Of a stretch of DNA of 64,000 nucleotides, positions 48,600-56,578 are shown one piece after another. Location of the stretch: the NCBI GenBank assembly GCA_036397035.1, contig DASWJS010000031.1, positions 1-64,000 of the forward strand, written 5' to 3'. The number at the start of each line of letters is the position of its first letter. Position 1 is the stretch's first letter. The notes under the pieces were generated by a model that was not told where the DNA came from, did no database searches, and saw nothing but the letters and a program-made list of their open reading frames with translations. The position numbers were made by a program, and so were the translations under genes. The stretch comes from DASWJS01 sp036397035 (GTDB lineage Bacteria; Actinomycetota; AC-67).

Positions 48600-49979
48600 T
48601 CATGCGCCGGCGGCCCCTTTGGCTTGGATCCGCTGGGTCAGCTCGTTCACCTGTTCATAAACCTGGTGACGCTCGCCCATCTGCTTTCGGATCTTGGAGT
48701 CGGCGTGCATGACGGTGGTGTGGTCGCGCCCGCCGAAGACCGAGCCGATCTTCGGAAGCGACAGCGGGGTCAGCTCGCGGCAGAGGTACATTGCGACCTG
48801 GCGCGCGGCGACGAGCGAGCGCGAACGGCTCGGCCCGACGAGGTCCGCGCGCGGGAAGCTGAAGTAGTCGGCGCACTCGGAGATGATCAGGTCGGGCGGG
48901 ATGCCGCCCGGCTGCTCGTTGGGGAGCAGGGGCTTCAAGACCTCCTCCGCGAGGGACAGGGTGATGTCGCAGTTGAGCAGGGAGGCTTTGGCGACGACGC
49001 GGATCAGGCGGCCCTCAAGCTCACGGATGTTGTTGTGGACGCGCGAGGCGATGTAGCCGAGCACGTCGTCGGGGACTGAGAGTCCCTCCGCCGCGGCCTT
49101 CTTCTGCAAGATCGCGAGCCGCGTCTCCAGGTCCGGCGGCTGGACGTCGGTGATGAGCCCCATCTCGAACCGGGTGCGGAGCCGCTCCTCGAGGGTGGCG
49201 ATCTGCGCCGGCGGCCGGTCGGAGCTGATCACGATCTGGCGGCCGTCGTTGTAGAGCGCGTTGAAGGTGTGGAAGAACTCTTCCTGCGTGCGCTCGCCCC
49301 CGCTCATGAACTGGATGTCGTCGACGAGCAGCACGTCGGACTCGCGATAGCGCTTGCGGAACAGCGGCATGCGCTCCTCGCGGACGCCGAGGATGAACTC
49401 GTTCATGAACTGCTCGCTCGAGACGTAGCGCACCGAGGCGTGCGGGTAGAGCCGCCGCACCTCGTGACCGATCGCGTGGAGCAGGTGGGTCTTGCCGAGC
49501 CCCGCGTCGCCGTAGATGAACAGCGGGTTGTACGAGCGCGCCGGCTGCTCGGACACCGCGAGGGCGGCGGCGTGGGGGAACCGGTTGGACGCGCCAATCA
49601 CGAAGTTGTCGAAGGTGTACTTCTGGATGAGCGCGGGCTGCGGCGCGGACGGGACGGGGCGAGCCGGCTGCTCGGCGAGCACGGCGGCCTCAGCCGACGG
49701 CTCGGGGCCGGGCTGCGGGGCCGGGTCGGTCGAGGGGTCGACCAGCACTTCGAGCGTGACCGGCCTGCCGGCGCTGCGAGTGAGCGCGCGCTCGAGCGTG
49801 GGCCGGTGTCGCTTCGTCAGCCACTCCCGAGCGAAGGGCGAGCCGGCGGCGACGAGCATGACGTCCCCGGTGAGGTCGAGTGGCTTGACGCTCTCGACCC
49901 ACGCCCGGGCGCCTGCGCCGATCTCTTCCCGCAACGAGTCGATGGTGGTGCTCCAGATCTCTTTCGCCTCGGCCTGCAA
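48600..49979 (-). CDS. dnaA: chromosomal replication initiator DnaA
   Basis: A 459-residue initiator. N-terminal domain I EIWSTTIDSLREEIGAGARA; AAA+ domain with YTFDNFVIGASNRFPHAAA, Walker A GDAGLGKTHLLHAIG and Walker B VLLVDDIQFM; DNA-binding domain with SRSLVAARQVAMYLCREL and the signature GSVFGGRDHTTVMHADSKI. The TTG start is supported by GGAAGGAG 4 bases upstream and by domain I beginning 5 residues later. A GTG 81 bases further upstream gives a basic extension that would cover DnaA boxes. Confidence 0.93.
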   Translation of the reverse strand: MQAEAKEIWSTTIDSLREEIGAGARAWVESVKPLDLTGDVMLVAAGSPFAREWLTKRHRPTLERALTRSAGRPVTLEVLVDPSTDPAPQPGPEPSAEAAVLAEQPARPVPSAPQPALIQKYTFDNFVIGASNRFPHAAALAVSEQPARSYNPLFIYGDAGLGKTHLLHAIGHEVRRLYPHASVRYVSSEQFMNEFILGVREERMPLFRKRYRESDVLLVDDIQFMSGGERTQEEFFHTFNALYNDGRQIVISSDRPPAQIATLEERLRTRFEMGLITDVQPPDLETRLAILQKKAAAEGLSVPDDVLGYIASRVHNNIRELEGRLIRVVAKASLLNCDITLSLAEEVLKPLLPNEQPGGIPPDLIISECADYFSFPRADLVGPSRSRSLVAARQVAMYLCRELTPLSLPKIGSVFGGRDHTTVMHADSKIRKQMGERHQVYEQVNELTQRIQAKGAAGA

Positions 49980-50035
49980 CGCGCTCCTTCCACTGCCCCG
50001 CGGCCGCGCGAGTAGCCCCTCCGCGGCCTTTCGTC

Positions 50036-50070
50036 CCCTGTCCACAGGCACTTTCCACACCTGTGGGAAA
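50036..50070. promoter_or_regulatory. DnaA-box cluster upstream of dnaA
   Basis: Three DnaA-box-like 9-mers lie within 35 bases: CTGTCCACA (50038-50046, 8 of 9 to TTGTCCACA), CTTTCCACA (50051-50059) and TGTGGGAAA (50062-50070, opposite strand). They could autoregulate dnaA or form part of the origin. The rest of the dnaA-rpmH gap (about 320 bases) holds the rpmH promoter and no gene. Confidence 0.55.
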
Positions 50071-50250
50071 CCGCCGCGACGCTCGACGCAGGCCGAGGAT
50101 CACGCGCCGCAAGGGCGCGTCGAACCAGGGAAGGGGCCTGAGGGAAGGAAACCCGGATGCCGGGCGGGGGCGCGAGTATAGGTCCGGGCACCTGCGCTGA
50201 CAAGAAGGGGAATTGCCGACCTTCGCCCCCGGCGATTCGCGGTCCGGTGT

Positions 50251-50280
50251 TTGACCCTTGCGCGCGCGCCAACGTAGACT
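50251..50280 (+). promoter_or_regulatory. rpmH operon promoter
   Basis: TTGACC and TAGACT with an 18-base spacer end 18 bases before the rpmH start codon. The spacing and direction fit a promoter for the rpmH-rnpA-yidD-yidC-jag-rsmG run. Confidence 0.6.
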
Positions 50281-50298
50281 TCGGCGACCTGACTTCCC

Positions 50299-50433
50299 AT
50301 GAAACGCACCTACCAGCCGAGCAATCGCCGCCGAAAGCGCGCACACGGGTTCCGTGCGCGCATGCGAACGCGCGCGGGACGAGCCATCATCGCTCGCCGG
50401 CGCCGCAAAGGGCGCGCCCGGCTGTCGGCCTGA
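50299..50433 (+). CDS. rpmH: 50S ribosomal protein L34
   Basis: A 44-residue, extremely basic protein beginning MKRTYQPSNRRRKRAHGFRA and ending RRRRKGRARLSA, a complete L34 of typical length. It is divergent from dnaA and followed 21 bases later by rnpA, the universal arrangement. The ribosome binding site is weak (CTGACTTCCC before ATG). Confidence 0.97.
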   Translation: MKRTYQPSNRRRKRAHGFRARMRTRAGRAIIARRRRKGRARLSA

Positions 50434-50454
50434 ACGATCGCTGACTCCCAACCG

Positions 50455-50796
50455 ATGACCAAACGCGCTCAGCGTCTCACGTCGCCGCGCGACTTCCGGC
50501 AAACGTTCGCGGCGGGCGAGCGTGCGCACACCCGCCACCTCACGTGTGTCGGGACCCGGTCGAGCGCCGCCGGCCCGGCCCGGGTCGGCGTGACGGCCTC
50601 CAAGCGAGTCGGGCCGGCCGTCCATCGCAACCGAGCCAAGCGCCGGATCCGAGAAGCGGTACGCACGATCCTGCCGGAGGTACCGAACGGGTGCGCACTG
50701 GTCGTCATCGCGAAGCCGGAGGCCGACCGGGTGGATTTCCATATCTTGGAAGAAGAGTTGCGCTCGGCGATCGGGTCTCTCTGGGGCGAGCAGTGA
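50455..50796 (+). CDS. rnpA: ribonuclease P protein component
   Basis: A 113-residue basic protein assisting RNase P RNA in 5' tRNA maturation. Start MTKRAQRLTSPRDFRQTFAA; core RNR-type motif VGVTASKRVGPAVHRNRAKR followed by RIREAVRTILPE; end of fold GCALVVIAKPEA. Length is typical. Its stop overlaps the yidD start (GTGA). Confidence 0.95.
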   Translation: MTKRAQRLTSPRDFRQTFAAGERAHTRHLTCVGTRSSAAGPARVGVTASKRVGPAVHRNRAKRRIREAVRTILPEVPNGCALVVIAKPEADRVDFHILEEELRSAIGSLWGEQ

Positions 50797-51068
50797 CGCG
50801 AGCTCCGCTGGGGCGGGTCGCGGCGATGCTCGTGCGCCTCTACCAGTGGGTTCTGCGACCCCTCTTCCCGTCGCAATGCCGGTTCACGCCGAACTGCTCG
50901 GAGTACGCGATCGAGGCCTTCCGAGCGCACGGGCTCATCCGGGGCCTCGGCCAGTCGCTGTGGCGGGTCGCGCGGTGCGGGCCGTGGACCGCTGGGGGCT
51001 TCGACCCGGTGAAGGTCGGCCGCGGGGACCGCCGGCACGTTCACGAAGGGACGCCGGCGCATGGCTGA
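50793..51068 (+). CDS. yidD: membrane protein insertion efficiency factor
   Basis: A 91-residue YidD-family protein with GTG start. Conserved core LVRLYQWVLRPLFPSQCRFT, PNCSEYAIEAFRAHGLIRG and RVARCGPWTAGGFDPV, including the three conserved Cys. It lies between rnpA and yidC, overlapping both, and is thought to help YidC-dependent insertion at the membrane. Confidence 0.95.
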   Translation: MTRAPLGRVAAMLVRLYQWVLRPLFPSQCRFTPNCSEYAIEAFRAHGLIRGLGQSLWRVARCGPWTAGGFDPVKVGRGDRRHVHEGTPAHG

Positions 51069-52353
51069 GCTGTTCGGGGCAATCGAGAAGGGCCTCGGCA
51101 TCGCGTTGAACGCGATCTACGAGGCGGTTCCGTCCTACGGCGTGGCGATCGTGCTGCTCACGGTCGGCGTCCGAGCCGTCCTCTGGCCGCTCGGCGTGCG
51201 CCAGATCCACGGGATGAAGCGCATGCAGGCGGCCCAGCCCGAGATCAAGGCGGTCCAATCCAAATACCGGGAGATGCAGAAGAAGGTCAAGAACCGGGCC
51301 GAGCTGATGGCGTTGCGACAGGAGCAGCAGAAAGAGACGAGCGAGGTCATGCGCAAGCACGGCGCCTCGTTCGCCGGCGGCTGCGGGCCCGCGCTGTATC
51401 AGATGCCGATCTTGATCGCGATGTTCTCGGTGATGCGCGCGGCCGCCCTGTTCGTCCCGACGGGCGCCGCGAGCCTGGCGGGAGCCTCGATCGCGCCCGA
51501 CTTCTACACCGAACAGCAGCTCAAGGCGACCGTCTGCGTGCAGAGCGCCGAGCAGCAGCCCGCCGACGCCGGCGCGCTCCGGATCACGTGCTTCACCGAG
51601 GGCGAGGACGCCCCGGAGCCGACGGACTTCAACCTGACCGGGCTCGAGGAGCGGAACGCGAAAGGGCAGTCGATCGGGATGGCCGACGTCGCCGAAGTGG
51701 CGTTTTGCCAGCCCCTGCTCACCGCCGACGGCAAGGCGACCAGCTTCCAGTGCCGATCGACGCTTGGGACCGGTCACCTCCCGCGCGACGGAGCGCTGTT
51801 CGCCGACATCTCCACGGGCAAGGCCCAGGCGTTCTGGATGCACTCGGGATGCTCGGCGACTCAAGCCGGGTCCGAGTCGGGGCTCCGGACCTGCTCGCCG
51901 ACCTCCTCGGACGCGGGACCGCTCGGGCGCTTTCCGTACTACCTCGTCGTCTTGCTCATCGCAGCCAGCCAGTACGTGTCGAGCAAGCAGATGATGGCGA
52001 GGCAGGCCTCGAAGGGGGCCGCGACGCAGCAGCAACAGCAGGCCCAGCAGATGACCACGAGGCTGCTCCCGCTGGTCTTCGGCTTCATCTCGCTCAACTT
52101 CCCGTCCGGCACGAACGTCTACTACTTGACCTACAACCTCTGGCAGTGGGGCCAGCAAACGGTGATGTTCAGGCGCGAGGACGCACACCCCGACAAGCCC
52201 GCGGCGCCCGAAAAGGCAGCCCCTCCCCCGGCGAAGGGCAGCCCCGCCCCTCCCCCGGACTCCCCCGAGATTGAAGGCACGATCGCACAAGAGGGCGCAC
52301 CTGCCAGGCCTCACCCGCGATCCAAGAAGAAGAAGAGGCGCAAGAAGCGATGA
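51061..52353 (+). CDS. yidC: membrane protein insertase YidC/Oxa1
   Basis: A 430-residue insertase. It opens with a short amphipathic segment, then TM with the hydrophilic-groove Arg (VGVRAVLWPLGVRQIHGMKR), a cytoplasmic coiled-coil hairpin (EIKAVQSKYREMQKKVKNRA) and PALYQMPILIAMFSVMRAA. An unusually long extracytoplasmic loop of about 150 residues with several Cys separates this from the last TMs (YYLVVLLIAASQYVSSKQMM, LVFGFISLNFPSGTNVYYLT). The C-terminus is a basic ribosome-binding tail (RSKKKKRRKKR). Confidence 0.93.
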   Translation: MAELFGAIEKGLGIALNAIYEAVPSYGVAIVLLTVGVRAVLWPLGVRQIHGMKRMQAAQPEIKAVQSKYREMQKKVKNRAELMALRQEQQKETSEVMRKHGASFAGGCGPALYQMPILIAMFSVMRAAALFVPTGAASLAGASIAPDFYTEQQLKATVCVQSAEQQPADAGALRITCFTEGEDAPEPTDFNLTGLEERNAKGQSIGMADVAEVAFCQPLLTADGKATSFQCRSTLGTGHLPRDGALFADISTGKAQAFWMHSGCSATQAGSESGLRTCSPTSSDAGPLGRFPYYLVVLLIAASQYVSSKQMMARQASKGAATQQQQQAQQMTTRLLPLVFGFISLNFPSGTNVYYLTYNLWQWGQQTVMFRREDAHPDKPAAPEKAAPPPAKGSPAPPPDSPEIEGTIAQEGAPARPHPRSKKKKRRKKR

Positions 52354-52874
52354 GCGAGATCGAGGAGAACGCCGCGCAGAGCGCGGAGTCGGCGGGGGTC
52401 GAGCCCGACGAAGACACGCTCTTGAACGACCAGGCGGATGCGGCGGAGGACTTCCTGAACGGGTTGCTCGACATCCTGGACATGGACGGCGAGGCCGAGG
52501 CCTCGTTCGCGGAGGACGACACGATCCTGCTGAACATCGGCGGGCCAGACCTCGCCGTGTTGATAGGCCGCGGCGGCGCGACGCTCGACGCCATCCAGGA
52601 CCTCACGCGCTCGGCGGTCCAGCACGCGTCCGGGTCGCGGGTGCGGCTCATCCTGGACATCGGCGGGTATCGAGCGCGGCTCCGCGAGCGGCTCGAGGAG
52701 CGCGCGCGCGCGACGGCGCAGCAAGTGGTCGACGAGGGCCGGGCAGCGAGGATGGAGCCGATGAGCGCCTTCGACCGCCGGATCGTCCACCAGGTGCTCG
52801 CGGACTTCCCCGGAGTTCGGACCAGCAGCGAAGGAGACGATCCGGACCGGCGAGTGGTCGTCTCCCCGAGCTAA
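52350..52874 (+). CDS. jag: Jag-like KH/R3H RNA-binding protein
   Basis: A 174-residue protein: an acidic N-terminus, a KH domain with the GxxG loop (LAVLIGRGGATLDAIQDLTR) and a C-terminal R3H domain (RATAQQVVDEGRAARMEPMS, then FDRRIVHQVLADFPGVRTSS). It binds RNA and is linked to envelope control in other Gram-positives. It overlaps yidC by 4 bases. The N-terminal Jag domain of firmicutes is absent, as in other actinobacteria. Confidence 0.92.
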   Translation: MSEIEENAAQSAESAGVEPDEDTLLNDQADAAEDFLNGLLDILDMDGEAEASFAEDDTILLNIGGPDLAVLIGRGGATLDAIQDLTRSAVQHASGSRVRLILDIGGYRARLRERLEERARATAQQVVDEGRAARMEPMSAFDRRIVHQVLADFPGVRTSSEGDDPDRRVVVSPS

Positions 52875-52880
52875 CGCTGG

Positions 52881-52896
52881 AGTTCCACGTGAAACC
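52881..52896. promoter_or_regulatory. parS centromere site
   Basis: AGTTCCACGTGAAACC matches 14 of 16 bases of the parS sequence TGTTCCACGTGAAACA, including the central CACGTG and all inner positions. It overlaps the GTG start of rsmG, about 690 bases before parA, where ParB clamps are expected to load. Confidence 0.85.
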
Positions 52897-53515
52897 CCCT
52901 GAAGGGGACGAGCGGACGGCGGCTCCATTGCGCGCGATCGCGCGCCTCCTCCGCGAGCTGGGCCTGCCGGCGAGCGAGCTGTCCCGCCTGATTTCTCACG
53001 CTCTCGCGGTCGAAGAGGCCGCCGCGCGGTTCAGCCTGGTATCCGAGGGTGACCGAGGGCACGTGTTGGAACGTCACACGGCAGATTCCCTGCTCTTCGC
53101 GCTTGCCCATTCTCCACAGCCTGGGGAGCGATGGGTGGATGTCGGCTCGGGTGCCGGTTTCCCGGGCGTGCCCCTGGCTTGTTGCTACCCGGACACCTCG
53201 TTCGTGCTCCTGGAGCCGACGGCGAGGCGAGCGGGTTTCCTGGCCATGGAGCGAGATCGGCTCGGCCTTGGAAACGTCGAGGTTGCTTCTACGAAGGCGG
53301 AATCGCTGAAGGAGCGGTTCGACGTCGCGGCGGCGCGAGCACTCGCCGATCCGGCTGCGGCATCTTCCCTGCTCACGAGACTCCTGCGTCCTGGAGGACA
53401 CGCGCTCATTGCGGTAGGCTCCGCGATCGAAGCGCAAGGCGGTGAGGTCGTCGACGTCAGTCGAGCCGATGTTGACTCGCCGGGGCTACTCCTTATCATT
53501 GCGCGCGGCGACTGA
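52889..53515 (+). CDS. rsmG: 16S rRNA (guanine-N7)-methyltransferase
   Basis: A 208-residue RsmG (GidB) methyltransferase modifying 16S rRNA. Motifs RHTADSLLFALAH, WVDVGSGAGFPGVPLA (SAM site), FVLLEPTARRAGFLAMERDR and FDVAAARALADPAA. The GTG start lies inside the parS site, with GGAG 6 bases upstream. Loss of RsmG is known to confer low-level streptomycin resistance. Confidence 0.93.
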   Translation: MKPPEGDERTAAPLRAIARLLRELGLPASELSRLISHALAVEEAAARFSLVSEGDRGHVLERHTADSLLFALAHSPQPGERWVDVGSGAGFPGVPLACCYPDTSFVLLEPTARRAGFLAMERDRLGLGNVEVASTKAESLKERFDVAAARALADPAAASSLLTRLLRPGGHALIAVGSAIEAQGGEVVDVSRADVDSPGLLLIIARGD

Positions 53516-53567
53516 GGAGGGATTTTCCATCCGCTCCCAGTAGTGGGATGTTCTGCCAGGAGATTAG

Positions 53568-54425
53568 ATGGAACAGACTGGGTTCGCGGCGCCGGTCTTC
53601 ACGCTGACCAACCAGAAGGGCGGCGTGGGCAAGACGACCACGGCGGTAAACCTCGGCGCGTGCCTGGCGGAGGCCGGCGCGCGCGCGCTGCTCGTCGACA
53701 TCGACCCGCAGGGCAACGCGAGCACCGGCGCGGGCATCGACCGCAGCGCGGTGAAGGTCGGCACCTACGAAGTCCTGATGGGCACGCCGATGGGGGAGGC
53801 CATCTGCGCCACCGAGGTGCCGGGGCTGTCGGTGTGTCCGTCCACCATCGATTTGGCGGGCGCCGAGGTCGAGCTGGTGAGCGCGTTCGCGCGCGAAACG
53901 AAGCTCCGGCAGGCCCTCGCCGGCGCGCGCGCGGATTTCGACGTCGTGCTGGTCGACTCGCCGCCCTCGCTGGGTTTGCTGACGATCAACGGGCTCGCGG
54001 CGGCCGACCAGGCGATCGTGCCGATCCAATGCGAGTACTACGCGCTGGAAGGTCTCGGCCAGCTCGTGCGAACGCTGGAGCTGGTACGTGAGGGGTTGAA
54101 CCCGCGCCTGGAGGTGGGCGGCGTCGTGCTCACGATGTTCGACGCCCGGACGAAGCTGGCCGATCAAGTCGCGGCGGAGGTGCGCTCGCACTTCGGCGAT
54201 CGAGTCTTCCGCAGCGTCATCCCGCGCAGCGTGCGGCTGTCGGAGGCCCCCGGCTTCGGCAAGCCGATCATCTCCTACGCATCGGGCTCCCGCGGCGCGA
54301 CCGCCTATCGGGTCCTTGCGCGAGAGCTGCTCGAACGCTTCCCAACGATCGCGCCGCACGTCGCGCGCGACGCCGGCTGGCGAGGACCGCCGGCCCCGAC
54401 GACCAAGGAGAGCGACCATGAGTGA
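53568..54425 (+). CDS. parA: chromosome partitioning ATPase ParA
   Basis: A 285-residue deviant-Walker ATPase. LTNQKGGVGKTTTAVNLGAC carries both lysines of the deviant P-loop; ALLVDIDPQGNASTG and VVLVDSPPSLGLLTINGLAA are the remaining nucleotide motifs. It moves ParB-parS complexes. It overlaps parB by 8 bases. Confidence 0.95.
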   Translation: MEQTGFAAPVFTLTNQKGGVGKTTTAVNLGACLAEAGARALLVDIDPQGNASTGAGIDRSAVKVGTYEVLMGTPMGEAICATEVPGLSVCPSTIDLAGAEVELVSAFARETKLRQALAGARADFDVVLVDSPPSLGLLTINGLAAADQAIVPIQCEYYALEGLGQLVRTLELVREGLNPRLEVGGVVLTMFDARTKLADQVAAEVRSHFGDRVFRSVIPRSVRLSEAPGFGKPIISYASGSRGATAYRVLARELLERFPTIAPHVARDAGWRGPPAPTTKESDHE

Positions 54426-55296
54426 GACACCCGGCGGGTTGGGCAGAGGACTCTCGGCGCTGCTGCCCGAGCAGCGCGCCGCGGGCCCGCGCCTGAGCGA
54501 GATCGCGGTCGCGGAGATCAGGCCGAACCCGAGGCAGCCGCGAGCCCGCTTCGAGGACGAGGCCCTGGAGGAGCTGGCGTCCTCCATTCGTTCGGTTGGC
54601 GTGCTGCAGCCCGTGATCGTGCGGCGGTCCGACGCCGGGTTCGAGCTGATCGCCGGCGAGCGCCGCGTCCGCGCGGCAAGGCGCGCGGGACTGACGCAGA
54701 TTCCGGCGGTCATCCGCGACGCCGAAGACGACGCGATGCTGCTCGACGCGCTCGTCGAGAACATCCAGCGCGTGGAGCTGAACCCGCTGGAGGAGGCGGC
54801 CGCCTACCGTCAGCTCGTCGACGACCTCAGCGTCACGCACGAGGAGATCGCGCGCCGTGTCGGCAAGAGCCGTGCCGCGGTGACGAACGCGCTGCGGCTG
54901 CTGAACCTTGCGCCGAGCGTCCAGCAGCGGATCGTTTCGGGAGCGCTGTCGGCCGCGCACGGGCGGGCGCTGGCGGCGATCGCCGACCCCGATGCGCAGG
55001 AGCGCGCGGCGGTCCGCATCGTCGCCGAAGGCATGAACGTTCGCCAGACCGAGGAGCTGGTCGGCCGGATGGCCGCGCAGGGCGAGGTCAGCGAGCGCGC
55101 CAAGGCGACTCGCGTGCGAGCGACCGCGACGCCCGCCGCCGGAATTCTGGAAGCCGAGATGTTGCTGTCGGATATCCTTGCCACGCGCGTGCGGGTGGAG
55201 GGGGGCCGCGGCCGCGGCCGAGTCGTGATCGAGTACGCCGACTTCGACGACCTCGATCGCATCGTGAGGATCATCGAGGGAGAGCGGGCCGACTGA
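54418..55296 (+). CDS. parB: chromosome partitioning protein ParB
   Basis: A 292-residue ParB. N-terminal GGLGRGLSALLPEQRA interacts with ParA; the CTP-binding domain has EIRPNPRQPRARFEDEAL, the C-motif FELIAGERRVRAARRAGLTQ and ENIQRVELNPLEEAAAYRQL; then the helix-turn-helix EEIARRVGKSRAAVTNALRL and a C-terminal dimerisation domain. All motifs needed for CTP-dependent sliding are present. Confidence 0.95.
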   Translation: MSETPGGLGRGLSALLPEQRAAGPRLSEIAVAEIRPNPRQPRARFEDEALEELASSIRSVGVLQPVIVRRSDAGFELIAGERRVRAARRAGLTQIPAVIRDAEDDAMLLDALVENIQRVELNPLEEAAAYRQLVDDLSVTHEEIARRVGKSRAAVTNALRLLNLAPSVQQRIVSGALSAAHGRALAAIADPDAQERAAVRIVAEGMNVRQTEELVGRMAAQGEVSERAKATRVRATATPAAGILEAEMLLSDILATRVRVEGGRGRGRVVIEYADFDDLDRIVRIIEGERAD

Positions 55297-56465
55297 TGGA
55301 CTTCCGCCGGATCGATCGACTGCCGCCGTACGTGCTGAGCGTCGTGACCGAGGCGCGCGCGGCCGCCCGCCGCGCCGGCGAGGACATCATCGACCTGGGG
55401 ATGGGCAACCCCGACCCGCCGACGCCGACGCCGATCGTGGAGAAGCTGCGCGAGGCGGCGCTGAACCCGCGAAACCATCGCTACTCGACCAGCCGCGGGA
55501 TCCCGAAGCTGCGCAAGGCGATCGTCGATTGGTACGAGCGCCATTACGGCGTCGCGCTCGACCCCGAGACTGAGGCGATGTCGACCATGGGGGCCAAGGA
55601 AGCGATCAGCCACATGGCCTGGACGCTCGTCGGCCCGGGGGACTCCTGCTTGGTGCCCGAGCCGACCTACCCGATCCACACGTTCTCGGTCGCCCTGGCG
55701 GGCGCGGACGTGCGATCGGTGCCGCTCGGGCCCGACGCCGACTTCTTCCACAACCTGACGACCGCCTTCGAGAGCACGTGGCCGCGCCCGCGTGTCGTCA
55801 TCACGAGCTTCCCGCACAACCCGACGACGCAGTGCGTCGAGGCAACCTTCTTCGAGCAGCTCGTCGCCTTCGCCAAGGAACACGGCGTGTTCGTCATCCA
55901 CGACTTCGCCTACGCGGACCTTTGCTTCGACGGCTATCGCGCGCCGAGCTTCCTGCAAACTCCCGGGGCGAAAGACGTCGGCGTGGAGATCTACTCGATG
56001 TCGAAGTCGTTCTCGATGGCGGGCTGGCGGATCGCCTTCGTCGTGGGCAACGCCGAGATGATCGGCGCGCTCAACAAGCTGAAGACCTACCTGGACTACG
56101 GAGTGTTCCAGCCGATCCAGATCGCGGCGATCATCGCGCTGAACGAGTGCGAGGCCGAGACGAAGGTGTTTCGGGACCTCTATCGCGAGCGGCGCGACGT
56201 GCTGATCGACGGGCTCGCGCGCGCCGGGTGGGCGGTCCCGGCCCCGAAGGCGACGATGTTCGTCTGGGCGCGCATTCCCGAGGAGCATCGCGCGATGGGG
56301 TCGCTGGAGTTTGCGAAGTTCTTGTTGCGCGAAGCCAAGGTCGCGGTGTCGCCTGGGATCGGATTCGGGCGCGAGGGCGACGAGTACGTGCGCTTCGCGC
56401 TCATCGAGAACGAGCACCGCACGCGGCAGGCGACGCGCGGGATCAAGAAGGCGCTCGGCGGGTGA
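55296..56465 (+). CDS. class I/II PLP-dependent aminotransferase
   Basis: A 389-residue aminotransferase. PLP lysine in IYSMSKSFSMAGWRIAFVVG; substrate and cofactor motifs LGMGNPDPPTPTPIVEKL, RYSTSRGIPKLRKAI and SFPHNPTTQC. It resembles AlaC-type alanine and LL-diaminopimelate aminotransferases. Its start overlaps the parB stop by one base. Physiological substrate not certain. Confidence 0.85.
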   Translation: MDFRRIDRLPPYVLSVVTEARAAARRAGEDIIDLGMGNPDPPTPTPIVEKLREAALNPRNHRYSTSRGIPKLRKAIVDWYERHYGVALDPETEAMSTMGAKEAISHMAWTLVGPGDSCLVPEPTYPIHTFSVALAGADVRSVPLGPDADFFHNLTTAFESTWPRPRVVITSFPHNPTTQCVEATFFEQLVAFAKEHGVFVIHDFAYADLCFDGYRAPSFLQTPGAKDVGVEIYSMSKSFSMAGWRIAFVVGNAEMIGALNKLKTYLDYGVFQPIQIAAIIALNECEAETKVFRDLYRERRDVLIDGLARAGWAVPAPKATMFVWARIPEEHRAMGSLEFAKFLLREAKVAVSPGIGFGREGDEYVRFALIENEHRTRQATRGIKKALGG

Positions 56466-56578
56466 GCGCCGGCGGCAGCGAAGTGCGGCGCGGGGCCATC
56501 GCAACGCTCCTGGGCGCCGCGCTCGGTCTGTTTGTCGTGCTGTTCGCCAAGCGCGCGCCCGGGGCCCGAGGTCGGTGA
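56462..56578 (+). CDS. very small membrane protein
   Basis: A 38-residue frame starting at a GTG overlapping the aminotransferase stop (GTGA) and ending one base before the next ATG. It is one hydrophobic helix (AIATLLGAALGLFVVLFA) flanked by basic ends (EVRRG, KRAPGARGR). The tight coupling on both sides supports a real gene. Function unknown. Confidence 0.45.
   Translation: MSAGGSEVRRGAIATLLGAALGLFVVLFAKRAPGARGR

Noticed and set aside
53536..53549. Small inverted repeat TCCCA/TGGGA before parA as a regulatory site
   Set aside because: A 5-bp arm is expected by chance in this composition and has no second copy.
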